DNA of 64,000 bases from Parus major (Eukaryota > Chordata > Aves > Passeriformes > Paridae): assembly GCF_001522545.3 (NCBI RefSeq), contig NC_031799.1, forward strand, positions 30,585,912 to 30,649,911. Reading direction: 5' to 3'. This document shows positions 15,362-29,333 of this stretch, piece by piece. Made by a program: the position numbers and the translations under genes. Numbering within the stretch: the first letter of the stretch is position 1; each line of letters begins with the position of its first letter. The notes under the pieces are model-generated. The model had not been told where the DNA came from and made no database searches. It was given only the letters and a program-made list of their open reading frames with translations.

Positions 15362-15550
15362 TGTTATTTATTGTAATTAATATCCTGATGGCTGTTGGTT
15401 TTAAACATATCTACAAAACCAGCAAATACAATCACACAGAAAAAAAGGTTCTTTTAAAAAGCCATCATTTTATTGCAGCCATTATGGAATGGTAGAGATT
15501 TGTTGTATATCTGAGCATAATTCAAGGCAAAATAATCCCATGTTACTCAC

Positions 15551-15669
15551 CTTGATCTCTTTCATGCCATGTCCTGCTTCCTGCAGCTGGTGAATTTGGA
15601 GAAGGATAGAAGTCTCCTGTTGGGCTTGGCTCCATGTTTTCATCTATGGAGATAGTTTTGGGTCTTTTG
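15551..15669 (-). CDS. NFIB: NFIB exon 6 (119 nt)
   Basis: Acceptor cttcaacag and donor gtgagt bound a 119-nt exon. It completes the Ser codon and reads [20 protein letters not shown], then [19 protein letters not shown]. The KRPK basic cluster and the TWHERDQ end are recognisable NFIB landmarks. It leaves in phase 1 (GAT CAA G), which both exon 7 at 1962 and the alternative exon at 10254 can accept. The polypyrimidine tract before the acceptor is short and interrupted, so this acceptor looks weaker than its neighbours. A trinucleotide microsatellite lies about 190 bases downstream in intron 6. Confidence 0.96.
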
Positions 15670-16362
15670 CTGTTGAAGAATTGTGAGATTTGTCAGTGAA
15701 TATAATATTCATCTAGTGGTGGTATATAAAGTGTCTGGATCCCTACAAATATTTTAATAGATAGTACTTCAGGCTAACAAAGCCAAAAAACCAAAAAAAC
15801 CTGGATATTACAACCTACATTAGCTTGCAAAGGCAATGTTAATAATACATAATGCACTCCAGTTATTCACATGACTTAATACTTCAAAGATGGCATGGAT
15901 GGGTAATATAAAAGTCCATAGCATTTCATTGAACAACCAAGAAACCAGTTCCTGTAGCCTACCAGAAAGTAGATTGTGAAAGATTGTTGTGAAAGTCATG
16001 AAGGTACTAAACTCTATGCAGAAACCCTGAAGCATAGCAAGTCACTGGAAAGTGTTACCAATAAGACCAAGGTAGAACAGGAACTTCTGTGAATGTGTTA
16101 ATGAGGAAAAAATGTTCTTTACTGTATTTCACCAGGTCAAACTCCAAAGATTCTCAAAGAGGGCTAGTCTGAAGCACTTTTCATTTTTGACTAGTTTAAT
16201 TAAAAACAACAAAAGGCCCTTATTTCAAGTCACACCATATAAAGTGAGGCGGAACTTCAATACAGTGGAGGAAAGTGAAGTTTCCTCATAGCAATATATA
16301 CTGAAGCTGTTATACTGACTGCCAAAGAAAACCAGAATAAAAGTTCTAATAGTGTGGTATTC

Positions 16363-16430
16363 TTATTATTACTGCTACTACTACTGCTATTACTACTACT
16401 GCTATTACTACTACCACTGCTACTGCTACA
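16363..16430. repeat. Imperfect (TAC/TGC/TAT) trinucleotide tract
   Basis: About 22 trinucleotide units of the TAC family, with TGC, TAT and CAC variants. A higher-order unit (actactactgctatt) is repeated. Confidence 0.9.
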
Positions 16431-16437
16431 CTGTGAT

Positions 16438-16475
16438 AATTAATCCATCAATTTCTAATTAATCCATCAATTTCT
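16438..16475. repeat. 19-bp perfect tandem duplication
   Basis: The unit aattaatccatcaatttct is present twice head to tail, immediately after the trinucleotide tract. This fits replication slippage. Confidence 0.95.
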
Positions 16476-17514
16476 AAAATGGATTTGGTATACTGCCAAG
16501 ATGAAAATACGATGGAATGAAATATGGGAACATGAGCAAAATAACTCAAAAGAACTAAGTGCTGGTGGATGAATACCTCAGCCCCCTGATAGTCCTGTTA
16601 AATCCTGTCCCAGTGTGCAGACAATTCCAGACTCACTGGGGTGGTTCTGGAAACGTGGGACAATGACAGCTCCTATGGTGCTTGTGATTTCATGGTATAG
16701 CAGTTTCAGCAAACCAAGGGGCCCTGGGGGTCTGTCAGAGAGTACATTAGTTGGGAGTCAGGTAAAGGGCACAGCAGGTTCTCTACATCCATGGGCCAAC
16801 CAGCTGCTCCCAAGGGACTTTTTCTCAGAGATAGGAGAAGGGATGAACAGAAGAGATGTTGAACAAGGAGGGAGTCAGGCACTCAGATTAAATTGCCTGT
16901 AGCAGGCAAAGGGAGACCCTTGAGAAAAATTAACCTTTAAACATCTCACATGCTCCTCCCTCTTACCACTGCTGGGAAGTGGCCCCTGAAAGAGCAAGGC
17001 AGGAAACACACTTGCATGAGCTGGGTTGCTATGGATGAAAACACCTTGTCTTTATATACCTGTCCTAACACCTTTTATAGAGGAAACACTATCTGTCCCA
17101 ACACATTTTGCAAGATGGAGGTCCAAGAGAGGGCCCTGAAGGACAGCCTTTCTGCTGGCAACCACTCTGAGCCCTGCCAGCATGTTCCCAAGCGCTAGCC
17201 CTTCCTGCAGCTCAGTTACCGTTTTGGGATGTGTATCTGTCCCCTTGGCAGATGGTTTAGCAGGCACTTCAAACCCTGAAAAAAGTTACCACTGCCTTCA
17301 ATATCATGCAAGATGACAGGCAATAATGACACCATTTCAAACGACAAAATTTATAACTTACAAATCTGTACAGAGATTGTGGTAACATACACAAGTATCT
17401 AGCCTCAAAAAATCAGAAAAAATTAACAAAGTAGCTGGTTGTTGACAGGATTTGTGAATTGCTTGTCCTACACTATTAAACATGGTTCACATTAGCACTT
17501 ATATCAAGTTTTTA

Positions 17515-19721
<2,207 letters not shown>

Positions 19722-19790
19722 TTCTTGACACCCTCACAAGTTCTGACACGTTGAATACTCCAGATTTCACAAAACTGTCCTCAAGGTACA
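19722..19790 (-). CDS. NFIB: NFIB exon 4 (69 nt)
   Basis: Acceptor gatctttttcag and donor gtaagt flank a 69-nt exon reading [20 protein letters not shown] followed by SR. This is a strongly conserved NFI linker segment found in all four vertebrate NFI paralogues in similar form. The exon is symmetric (phase 1-1). The first two bases are TG, so with the G carried over from exon 3 the junction codon is GTG (Val). The mammalian NFIB I remember has Gly there (PPGYLED), so this codon is either a real substitution or a memory error. Intron 4 downstream is about 2.1 kb. Confidence 0.96.
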
Positions 19791-21754
19791 CTGAAAAAGA
19801 TCATACACCCATAGTCAGCATAATGAGAAGATAAATAAATAACTACAGATAGATTTATACAGCAACTAACAATGGTATTAATGGAGTATGAGAACAATAA
19901 TACACAGATCAAAGTACACTCAAAGCGGATCACAGTATCTAATGTGAGCCGAAATTCAGGCAAAGGCACAAAAAAGTCTTAAGAATCTGTGATAGAGCAA
20001 ATTTTAAAAAGTATATGAAAATTACTAAGCAATATACTTAGTCCCTAGCCATCCATCAAAAAAGTATCTGAAAACTAGCTTCTTTTACTAGTATCTTGAA
20101 ATTTTAAGTCACTATTGAACTACAATTGGCATCAGCTGGATAATTTCACCATGGTCCAGTCCTGTCCTTGCATATGTTTCTGTTAAAAAGATTTTTACTT
20201 AACTCTCACCTTGCTGACTGTGACTTTATAGTACAATCCTCACTACCAAATCATCACCTCTGAGGCAGATGAGGGGTTTGCTATTATTTCCAGGAGAAAC
20301 AGGAACTGGACAAAGCAGCTGAGCTATTCAGTGGGGTGTGTTTTATATATATGCTGAATTGTGCATCTAGAAACCCATGATTTAGAAAACACATATTATT
20401 GTTTTGGCCTGTATTTACTTATCCTAAGATAAATGTATTTGATATACTCTCTCTGCTGTGAAATTCCGGCATAAGTTGGAGCAGTGCTGTGAAACAGTGC
20501 TGACAATCAAGTCACTTATCTCAGTAGTGTAACTAGTAACTGTATGCAAAGAGAGCTAAGAAACCCATGTTTCTGTGGAAGCCTCACATCAATAATCACT
20601 GCAAAAGTTGTATTAGAGAATTTGAGATTACCTTGTATCATGGCATTTTATACATAGTAATAACAACCACTTATAGACAAAAGTATTTAGATCTATTCTT
20701 GATGCACATTGCTGCTCCAACAGGGTTACTTTTTAATTTGATTTCATGTGAGACAGTATACTAAGAATTTCTTACTCTGGTTTCCCTAGTCTCTTTTCTG
20801 AATTAATAAGGTTTTTTTTCATTTGGAAATAAACTGTCAATTTTCTGTCCCCAGTGTTTGAAGGAGTAAAAGTATTCTAGATGTCCTAACTAACAAAACA
20901 AACATACAAAAAAGTACACATACTGGAATATCTACTGATTTAGAAAACAGTGGCTTGGTACTATTCTCTTTGGATTTCTTTTGGAAATTGCTGCTTTTAT
21001 CTTCAAGTGATTTAGCAAAAACATGACCACTAGAATCAGAAAAGTGACTGTAAAAGCAGTACACTTTACCTGACACATCTGTCCTTGGTACACCTGGGGA
21101 AACCTCTAGTTACTTTCCAGGCTCAAAAAGAGGGCAGTGGCAAAAAGAGTGGTTTCCCCTGCTTATTCATCCCACAGAGCTGCCTCACCCAGCACCTCTG
21201 GTATTATTTACCAGGGCAGGTATAAACGGTGCACCAGAGAGCATAAGCTGAAAGAATAGGAACCCATTTGACCAAGCCCATTCCCCAACATCTCTGCTAT
21301 GTTATCAGACCTATAGGAGAATGTCAGTCTTTCCCAGCTGAGAACCATCCCATGATCAAGCACCACAGGTCTACAGAGCACTGTAGGCCTGCAGGATCAT
21401 CCTGAACAGTGTTCTGCCAGTGCAGCCATCTTCTCATCTCCCAGTCAATGTCACTTCATACTCTATTCCTGCATGTCTTTATTCCCACTAGTAGCTCTTC
21501 AGGTCTCCCTCCTTTTATAATTCACTTTGTTTCATATTTCTCTCATTTTCAACAGATAATCTCCATATCCATTACTTTCTCCTCTCTTACCATCCTTCAC
21601 CTGGATACTGCTGGCCCCTCTGGAGTGTCTAAGAAATAGATTTTCTCTCTCATTTTCTGCATTCTCTTCCACTGTTTCTCCATATTTGTTGTGTGGATGA
21701 AAATAGGACAGTTTCTGAAATATTTACTTTTTTATTTGACAGAACTTGGTATAC

Positions 21755-22528
21755 CCATATGTTGGGGGTTAGGTGTCCTTCCTTTTGCTCTGGCTCACCT
21801 ACGGAATTTTTACCCATTAGTGACTGGGAAAATCTGACTGCTGGTACTTAGTGGTGGCTGGCACCCACTGGTGCTTGAGAAACACAGAGTTTGGCTGGGC
21901 CCAGGAGGGAAGTGGGCCAGGAAAAAGGAAAGGTGGGGGCAGCTGAGGGCTGGCTGGTTTCTTCAGCTCCAGGGTAGAACTCTCACTGGGACCTGTTGCA
22001 GCTGAGAAAAGGGAATTCACCATCACCCAGATGGAGCTGCTGCTGCTTCTTCTCCTTCTCCTTCTCCCGCTTCCTTCTGCATTGGTGGGCCTCGCACTCT
22101 GTGTCCTGCTGGGACGTGTGGCAGTGCCAGCCACCGCCGCGGAGCTGCTGATCCACCTCAGCCACCGGCCCAGGATCTCAGCTCATCCCTGCTGTTCCAG
22201 CCGACTGTTCCTCGGAGCCCTGCAGGAGCACCAGGACTGCCCGCCCGAGGGGTTTGTGAAAACAAAGCCTCTCCCCCATCCCATCTCAGCCGAGAAAGCT
22301 GTCCCGGGGTCCCTGGTTCTGTGTTCTTGTTATTGCTGTAGTTATTGTTGTTTGTTTGCCTGGTTATACTAGTAAAGAACTGTTATTCCTATCCCCAGAT
22401 CTCTGCCTGACAGCCCCTTGATTTCAAATTTATAATAATTCGGAGGGAGGGGGGTCTCCATTTTTGTTCCGAGGGGGGGGCTCCTGCCCTCCCTAGCAGA
22501 CACCTGTCTTCTAAACCACGACACCATA
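21755..22528. repeat. Target-site duplication CCATA flanking the solo LTR
   Basis: The 5-bp sequence ccata lies directly before the LTR (21755-21759) and directly after it (22524-22528). A 5-bp duplication is usual for ERVL-like and some other avian LTR elements. Both copies being intact suggests a fairly recent insertion. Confidence 0.8.
21760..22523 (+). mobile_element. Solo LTR of an endogenous retrovirus-type element
   Basis: A 764-bp, GC-richer block begins TGTTGGGGGTTAGG and ends CTAAACCACGACA, so it has TG...CA termini, and it is flanked by the 5-bp duplication ccata. Near the 3' side it carries an AGTAAA hexamer followed by the 'ctgttattcctatccccaga' region and a G-rich stretch. This layout resembles the R/U5 of LTRs common in bird genomes and suggests plus orientation, antisense to NFIB. 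No internal gag, pol or env sequence is present, so it is a solo LTR left by LTR-LTR recombination. A 113-codon open frame inside it, starting with a leucine-rich stretch from a CTT/CTC repeat, is probably fortuitous. Confidence 0.85.
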
Positions 22529-24347
22529 TAACAAAAAAATGTACACAGTTGCATTTTTGCTTTTCCTTTCCTCCTCAGTTATTGCTTTTTAATCAAAGTT
22601 CAGGTAAAGTGGATGAAGGTTAGTAATTCCTCAAGCAATGGCAATCTTTCCCTCTTCTGCTTATTTCCTCCAGCAGGAACAATCTAAAGTACTACATGGA
22701 AGGGAGATTTCCAAAGAGAAAATGATTTATTGATTTTTAGTTGGCTCATAAGTGAAGTGTGGCATAAAGCCAGTGTACAACCAATCAGCCAGCTCTGAAG
22801 CTGGTAATGAGACATGACTGAACTTCTCTGCTGTTTATCCAAGCACTACTACTTTGAAGCACAACTTCTCTCATCCAAACCAGACTAACTTAAGAGGAGT
22901 TTTAGCCAAGTGTAGATTAATCAAGCTATCATTATAGTGAGAAGACCCAAAGCTTATACTAAAAGAAGAAAAAGCCTATGTTTGATTTTATATGTAAGAA
23001 CACAGATGTGCAAATGGATGCATGCATACACACCCAGACACATTTAATCTTCAGTCTTCTCTTGTGGATTCTTAGTTTTGGTCACTGGCAATATTGAGAA
23101 CACATAATAATAATAGCAATACAGTATTTCTCTAGATGTGATGATGAAATGGGAGCAGGGTAAGTATTTTGCCACTAAGTGGTATCGCTACCACTCATCC
23201 CCTCACAAAAGGATGCATTGTTAACTGATGGGACATATCTTTCCTTCGTTCAGGTTCCATCCTGCCTTGGAATGGGCCAAAAATAATGACACCCACAGAC
23301 GTATGCAAATACTTTGGCTGGCATAAGGAAATAAAGGGAAACTGCAGCTATTGTCAATCTCAACATGAAAAAGTACTTGACTTTTTTCTCTATGTAATTA
23401 GACAAACTATTATCAAAGAATTAGTGCTACAATAAACAATCTGTGTCATATCACTGAGCAACTTCATCCTGAGCTTTATGTTCTAGCAGGGAAGGTGGAT
23501 TCCAATGCTGACCCAGGGTTTTAAGGTCAGCATTTTAAGGTCCAACACCAGTGAACTTCAAAAGTTTCACCTAGTTATGAAGATAATCTATGGTGGGTAT
23601 GTTACACAACTGTTACTTGGCTCCCAGCTCTGCAAGAAGAAAATACTCTGTGCCATTAAATTTCTGGAATTTGTTGTGGGAGCAAGCATTCTATGTAAGA
23701 CAGAGGTTAAACAGCAAGACTATATGTAGAAGGTAAGAAGTATATATTTTCTGTTTATGGTGTGAGATACTGCCTTCTACCAGGTGAAGCTGATCACACC
23801 ACTGAGTAAGAATTAACATTCATGTTCACATTATAACACTTCACACAAGACAAGAATATGCAGTATAGGCCTTAATTTTTTTTTATTGTCCATTCCTTAA
23901 TGCACTGTTTACATAAATGCATTAAAGAGACTTAAATTAGCACTCTTGGTGTGTGTTTCTGATCTGTTCAGTATAGACATTAATGCACTTGATAAGTCTA
24001 TTGTATTCCTGACAATTTACTTTATCTTTTGATGTTCATGATAACACTGCTGTCTTTATCATTCAAACCTAAAAGAAGCATTGAATATTGTTATTTTATA
24101 AAATTCATCCTACCTGAGAGATGGCACTCTCTGAAATGAATATTACAAATTGTCATTATTCTTAAAAATCTGATTTCTAGAAAAGAAGAATGTCTCAGAA
24201 AACTGCCATAGTGTGATGTTGCACAAAGAGTCAGTAACTTCCAAAACCCACATATAAGAGCGTAGTTTTTAAAATTCTCTCCTAGTTTTTGTATATGGTG
24301 ACTATAAAATCTTTCTCTTCTTACCTTTTTTAAAGAAAACCTCACTC

Positions 24348-24388
24348 ATGGAAAATACAATTTTCACAATGGAAAATACAACTCCACA
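24348..24388. repeat. Short tandem repeat of about 20 bp, two copies
   Basis: The sequence atggaaaatacaa followed by 7-8 bases is repeated twice head to tail with a few changes. A third partial start (caatgg) follows. Confidence 0.8.
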
Positions 24389-26989
24389 ATGGCCAGTCCT
24401 GTGGCATCAAGCATGATAGAAGAGGTTAAGCCAAGCAGCAGTTCTGATCAAGCTCCCATGTACAGTCAGTAAAGGGAGAAACCTTCAGCAACACCCCCGA
24501 CTGCTGTCGAAGTCACTGCCCTAGTCCTTGCACCTCTCCCACTCTGTTTCTGCACTGTGCCTTTTACTACGCCTTGAAGAGATGAGTTACAAGTGTAGCT
24601 TTCCACTGTTCTAACCATGCAAAAAGTTAAAGAAGAGGGCACAGAGGAGGAAATAAAACAGTTTCAACTAACTGAAAAATAATTTCAGTTTACTTACTCT
24701 AACAAGCTTGTTCTCACATTACTTGAAAGCTTACTAGTGACTCTGCAAATTTTTAACCGGTCTTTTTATGTCTTCTGATTTAATTGTACTTTTATGAATA
24801 GAATGTCTGTTCATGTTCTGCTGTATATTGGCTAGGCCTAACCATAAAACTGTTTCCTGGTACTATTATAAATACAGTTTTCTCACTGATACTGTCTTGG
24901 TTTTGAGCAACTTATAAAAGGATAAGGATCCAACCAGTGCTGGAAACAATTTGCAATAATATACTTTAATTTCAGGATCTTAAATGGAGGAATTATAAAA
25001 CAGTAGATAGACTTACTAGCAGAAAAACAAGTACATAGAACATCAGGAGGTACTGTGCAAAAAAAAGGCTGAAAACATTAGCCTGGTTTACAGCTGTACA
25101 TAAAGTTATGCAGGGTAATGTTCTGGATGCTGCTAGCTGCAACTTTATACAGATACTATTTAGTCAGAAGTGGTAGTGAAAAATTAGTCTCACACTGTTC
25201 ATAAGTCAAAATGCAGTCAGCAGACATGCAGTTGGTTTTCTTACTGCATGCATTTTGAAACCAGCATCTGAAAAATAGTAGCAGAAACAGGTTGCTACCA
25301 AAACAGAATATCTTAAAAACAGATATGGGTGGATAATATTTGCCAAGCCGTGACAAAGAAGATTTCAGTGATGATACCATTGAAAAAAATTGAACCAAGC
25401 TCTGCCTAGAGAATAAGGCTATTTCTGCTATCACACAACATTCTCCTAAGCCATCAATATTATTGCAGTAATGTTGCAATAATGTTGTAACTGGGACAGG
25501 AAACAAACTTGCAGAAAGACCCCCTGGCTGCATTGAACTTTCAGCATGATGAGGAACTAAAAAGCCAAATATGCCATTTTCAGAAACAAATGAGATTTTT
25601 GACATCCTCAGAATTATAGCCAGAACAATAGTAATCTGTGTTGCAGTAGAAGTAAATTTGAAGAAGTAAAAACCAGGTTCAAGGGACTCTGAAATCCATG
25701 ACTAGAATTCAAGAAGTAAGTTGCCCTACAACCTAGCAAGAAGGAGAAAGTGTACGTAACACATTTGCGTATTGCTTTCTATTCCAGAGGGTCTCAGGTT
25801 ATATTGAAACTACAGCCAAGATTTAAGAAAAAGTTGGGGGAACTCCTTTCTAACAGCTACAGCACTAACAGGTACCAAAAGGGAATTTTCTGATGCCAAA
25901 CACGTTTCTGAAATTCTAACTCGTAACATAAGAATTTTTAGTAAATTCTTTTTCTGTGAATACTTCGAAGTAAAAACCATCACACACACCACTGAACACA
26001 ACAGCATCTAAATCACATGAGAATTGATCACAGCATCATTTAGTCACACAGCAGGTTCATAAAGAAGGAGAACAAATGCAAACAGAAATGTAAAAGTAAT
26101 CCTAAACCAGTAGACAGAAGTAATTACCACACCAAATTCCAAACCACCCTGAATGGCCAAAAGTTATTTCTTTTGGAAAACAGGGCTGTACAACTCATAC
26201 AGGTCTATGAATGCTGAGACAGTACAGCTGGGCACTGACCCAAACGTCCCACCCCACCTTCTCCAGCTCAGTGCTGGGAAGCTGAAAAAGAAAATGACTG
26301 ACATTACTAATTCATAGAGCATTTGGGAAAGGGAGAACTTCACAGAAAATCAAGACCTGACCAAACCCAACCCTGCTTTATCTGAAGATCACTATCTGAG
26401 ATGGCACAGCTGCAAGTACATAAGAAACAGCAAGCATTTCAAGATATCCACTCCCATGCTGGAAAAGAGGTAAATATGTGTTTATTTAAATACAATGGTG
26501 TTTGAATTCCCTATACTACTACTTTGGCATCATGGCTTCCACAAGAAAAGCTGCTTACAATGATGAGGCTGGGGAATATCTCTTTTATTCTGATTAATTC
26601 CAGCTAATTCTCCACCCACAAGAGGGTAGCTTGCAATAGAGTAAAATAACGAAAGCATCTGTGGTCTGAGATATTCAAAACGCAAAGACTTTTGTTTATT
26701 GCATTTTCAAAAAGGGTGCAAAGGTTAAGACCACGTTCCTCTTCAGAGGTTATTTCTGAAACTACACATTCTAAAACTTAAAACTGAAATATTTTATCTG
26801 AAACAGAACTATATAGGCAAACTTATTACACACTTCTAAGGGCTTGATAAAAAAAATATTCTCCCTTTGGCTGCTAAGACATATGAAAGTGCAAGGAAAG
26901 CCTTTGGGGCTCTACAGCTGCAAGATATATTTGCATATCGAGAGATAGGTGAGGCTCATGGCAAGATTTTGGCAACACCTTTTTTAATT

Positions 26990-27017
26990 ATAAAAAAACC
27001 AAAACAAAACAAAACAA
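26990..27017. repeat. (AAAAC)n-type simple repeat
   Basis: Imperfect AAAAC units in intron 3. Confidence 0.85.
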
Positions 27018-29098
27018 AGCAAACTTCAGAGCTGGTGATTTCATTCAGGTCTTCTTTGGAAGTAGTTCCTAAAACAAAATTTCTGGGGAAAATAGAAGAG
27101 GAAAAACAATTCCAGGACAGTGAGGCTGGGGCTGGGGTTTCAACTACCTGTGACTCATTCAGATTAAAGACTTTATCTCTAGGCAAATTCCCTGACAGCA
27201 TATCATGGGTTATTATGGAGGAAAGAAGGGAACCAGTGGGGATTAATGAGAGGCAAAGAGGCCGAGACAGTTTGTCCATCTCTTCCATGTCTTCATCAAG
27301 AAGTGTTATCCCATATAAATAATTTAATATTAATCAGCACACAGGCTCAAATCTGAGTTCTCTGCATCCTGTCTGATCTTATAGTCACCGAAATTTATAA
27401 GAAAATATTTTTTCAACCAGATAAAATGGAATAAAATCTATCAAGAAGAAAATCCAAGCAAATAAAAAAATTAGTGCTTGCCACTTGCTAGGAAACACAG
27501 CTCTATTAACCTCTGAATTCATAAAAGGAAAAATCTGAACACACTCATCTTCCCTCTCCAAAAAGGCTCATATCTGTCTGAGTTGGGTCAGCTATCTTTT
27601 GTATTAGCCAATGCTGGACAAAAATGGCTTCAAAATCTAGAAGGCATCCAAACAAAATGAGACTGGTTGCAAGCTTTACGGCAAATTGAGACTCCTTACT
27701 GTCCTACCCAGACAATGTTTAACTCTATCAATGCTGCTATTTCTTACCCCTATTTTAATAGCTTAAAAAGGCTATCTTCAAAGATTTGAGCAACACAGCA
27801 GAAAGTGGACACAGTCCAGTTCATTTTTGAGTTTTTGATTTTTTACGCTGGCATATAAATCAATTCTGCCAAGCAGAAACCTCAAACCAGTGGCAAAGAG
27901 CAAGAGGTCTTATTAATATCTAGTAGTTGTGACCAGCAGGCAGAATGGGAAAGAGTAATAATGCAAAGCAAAATCCAGAAAATCCTCACCTAGAAGAACT
28001 GGCTAGTAAGAACCGTACTTCTGAAAATCTTATTGTTATGGTCAGGGTCAATATTATTAGCTTAGTTACAGTTCTAGATATTTTTATCTTTTTACTCACC
28101 CTCATAATTTTCTTATGCTTAACAGATTAATTCACTGAAGATAACAACTTCTGTCTTCAGTACATATCCTGTCACACTACTGCACATATTTCCAGATACG
28201 CTTGTGAAGGATGTTTTTTTAGATTTTCTTAAACTTTATAAAAAACCTGTGGGACTTACAGGGAGCAAATAATAACATAGAGTTACACTGAAACTACCCA
28301 CTGGGCTACCTTAACAGACTGCTTCAACTGTAGCTGAGAGCATTTTAAGCACAAAGAAAGAAACAAGATAGGCCTAAAATACTTCAGTTGCATTTGGATT
28401 TTGGTGGCTTGCTGGTGCTTGGATTTTGTGTGCAAAAATATGAGTATTTTCAAACTTCTAATCAGGTGTGCCTCTATCTGTTCAGACACCCTGACTGGGG
28501 CCTTTTTCATTTCCATTCTCTCTTTTAAATAGTGTAAACTCTTAATAGTTAAGACTGTGCTAGCACAGCACAAACTTTTAGATACAAGGAACTTGAAGGC
28601 TGATGCAACCAATAGTAGTGTTTAGATTTTTATCCTCTCTCAGTTTAATTCTGTTTATCTATCTGTCTGGAACTTATTTAATAATTCCTCCAGAGAAGCA
28701 AAATTTACAACCCAGCTGTCTGTAAAGCCAGATTCAACCTTTATAAAAATATGTTAATATATATTTTAAAATATGTTTTATAAAATATATTATTCAAAGT
28801 TATTGATAAATAAAATTTAGAGAAGGATACCCCAGGATTTAGCTATAAAAGCTACATACCACTTTCACCACAAGCTACACCACAGGTCTTAATACTACAT
28901 TGGGCTATCAAAATATTCAGTATATTTTTAGGAACCTATTGTAAAGAATTCCAACAAATGCTCTTAATGTTCTTTTGTTTGGCAAGTCATGCTACCCTCT
29001 CTCCAACTTGTTGTTAGGACAACAAATTAGCAGACACCCTAAAGAATGCAACAGTCTCGCCAAACCTAGAAAAACCCAATCTTAACACCAGCAGCTTT

Positions 29099-29333
29099 GC
29101 CAACTACCACTCAGTTTCCAGCATCCTCTTCCTTGGCAGTATCTTTGTGAAGGTGGTGGCATCCAAAAGCTAACAGCACACAATCCTTGCCAGCATCCTG
29201 GCTGCTTGACACACAGGCACTAGAACAAAACATGATAGAAGAACCACCCTCCTGGCACTACCAGTCCACGTACTCCTGGCTGAAAACAAACCTCAGAGGG
29301 GATATCCTCCAGGGTTCTGAGAGAAGTAACTGT
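29099..29333 (+). mobile_element. Ancient CR1/L2-type LINE reverse-transcriptase relic
   Basis: One plus-strand frame, broken by two stop codons, reads ANYHSVSSILFLGSIFVKVV and later, in the same frame, TTLLALPVHVLLAENKPQRG. The first matches the 'NYRPVSNLPFLGKVLEKVV' region of LINE reverse transcriptases of the L2/CR1 group. The second matches the following 'TETALLALVDDL' region at about the right distance. Two family motifs in one frame over 235 bases are hard to explain by chance. The copy is heavily decayed. It may extend from about 28980 to 30100, but I cannot place the ends. It is antisense to NFIB. Confidence 0.6.

Larger units (their letters stand above)
10255..15550 (-). other. NFIB: NFIB intron 6, 5' half
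   Basis: About 5.3 kb between the donor of exon 6 and the acceptor of the alternative exon. It contains a CR1 fragment (12898-13195), a trinucleotide microsatellite (15322-15361), a G/T-rich tract near 14543-14592 and a short MIR-like stretch near 14011-14070. No other coding exon is supported. Confidence 0.8.

Noticed and set aside
17220..17275. Exon-like 56-nt segment on the minus strand in intron 5, with acceptor cttttttcag and donor gtaact
   Set aside because: Spliced after exon 5 it runs into TGA after two codons, and its end phase does not fit exon 6. It is a cryptic exon at best.
22031..22372. 113-codon frame in the LTR starting MELLLLLLLLLLPLPSALVG, like a signal peptide
   Set aside because: The leucines come from a CTT/CTC simple repeat inside the LTR and the rest has no family resemblance.
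25156..25605. 149-codon minus-strand frame in intron 3
   Set aside because: No recognisable domain, no compatible acceptor or donor seen, and cysteine/leucine-rich composition typical of random AT-rich frames.
26867..27322. 151-codon plus-strand frame
   Set aside because: It starts at a non-ATG codon, runs through an AAAAC simple repeat, is antisense to NFIB and shows no family resemblance.
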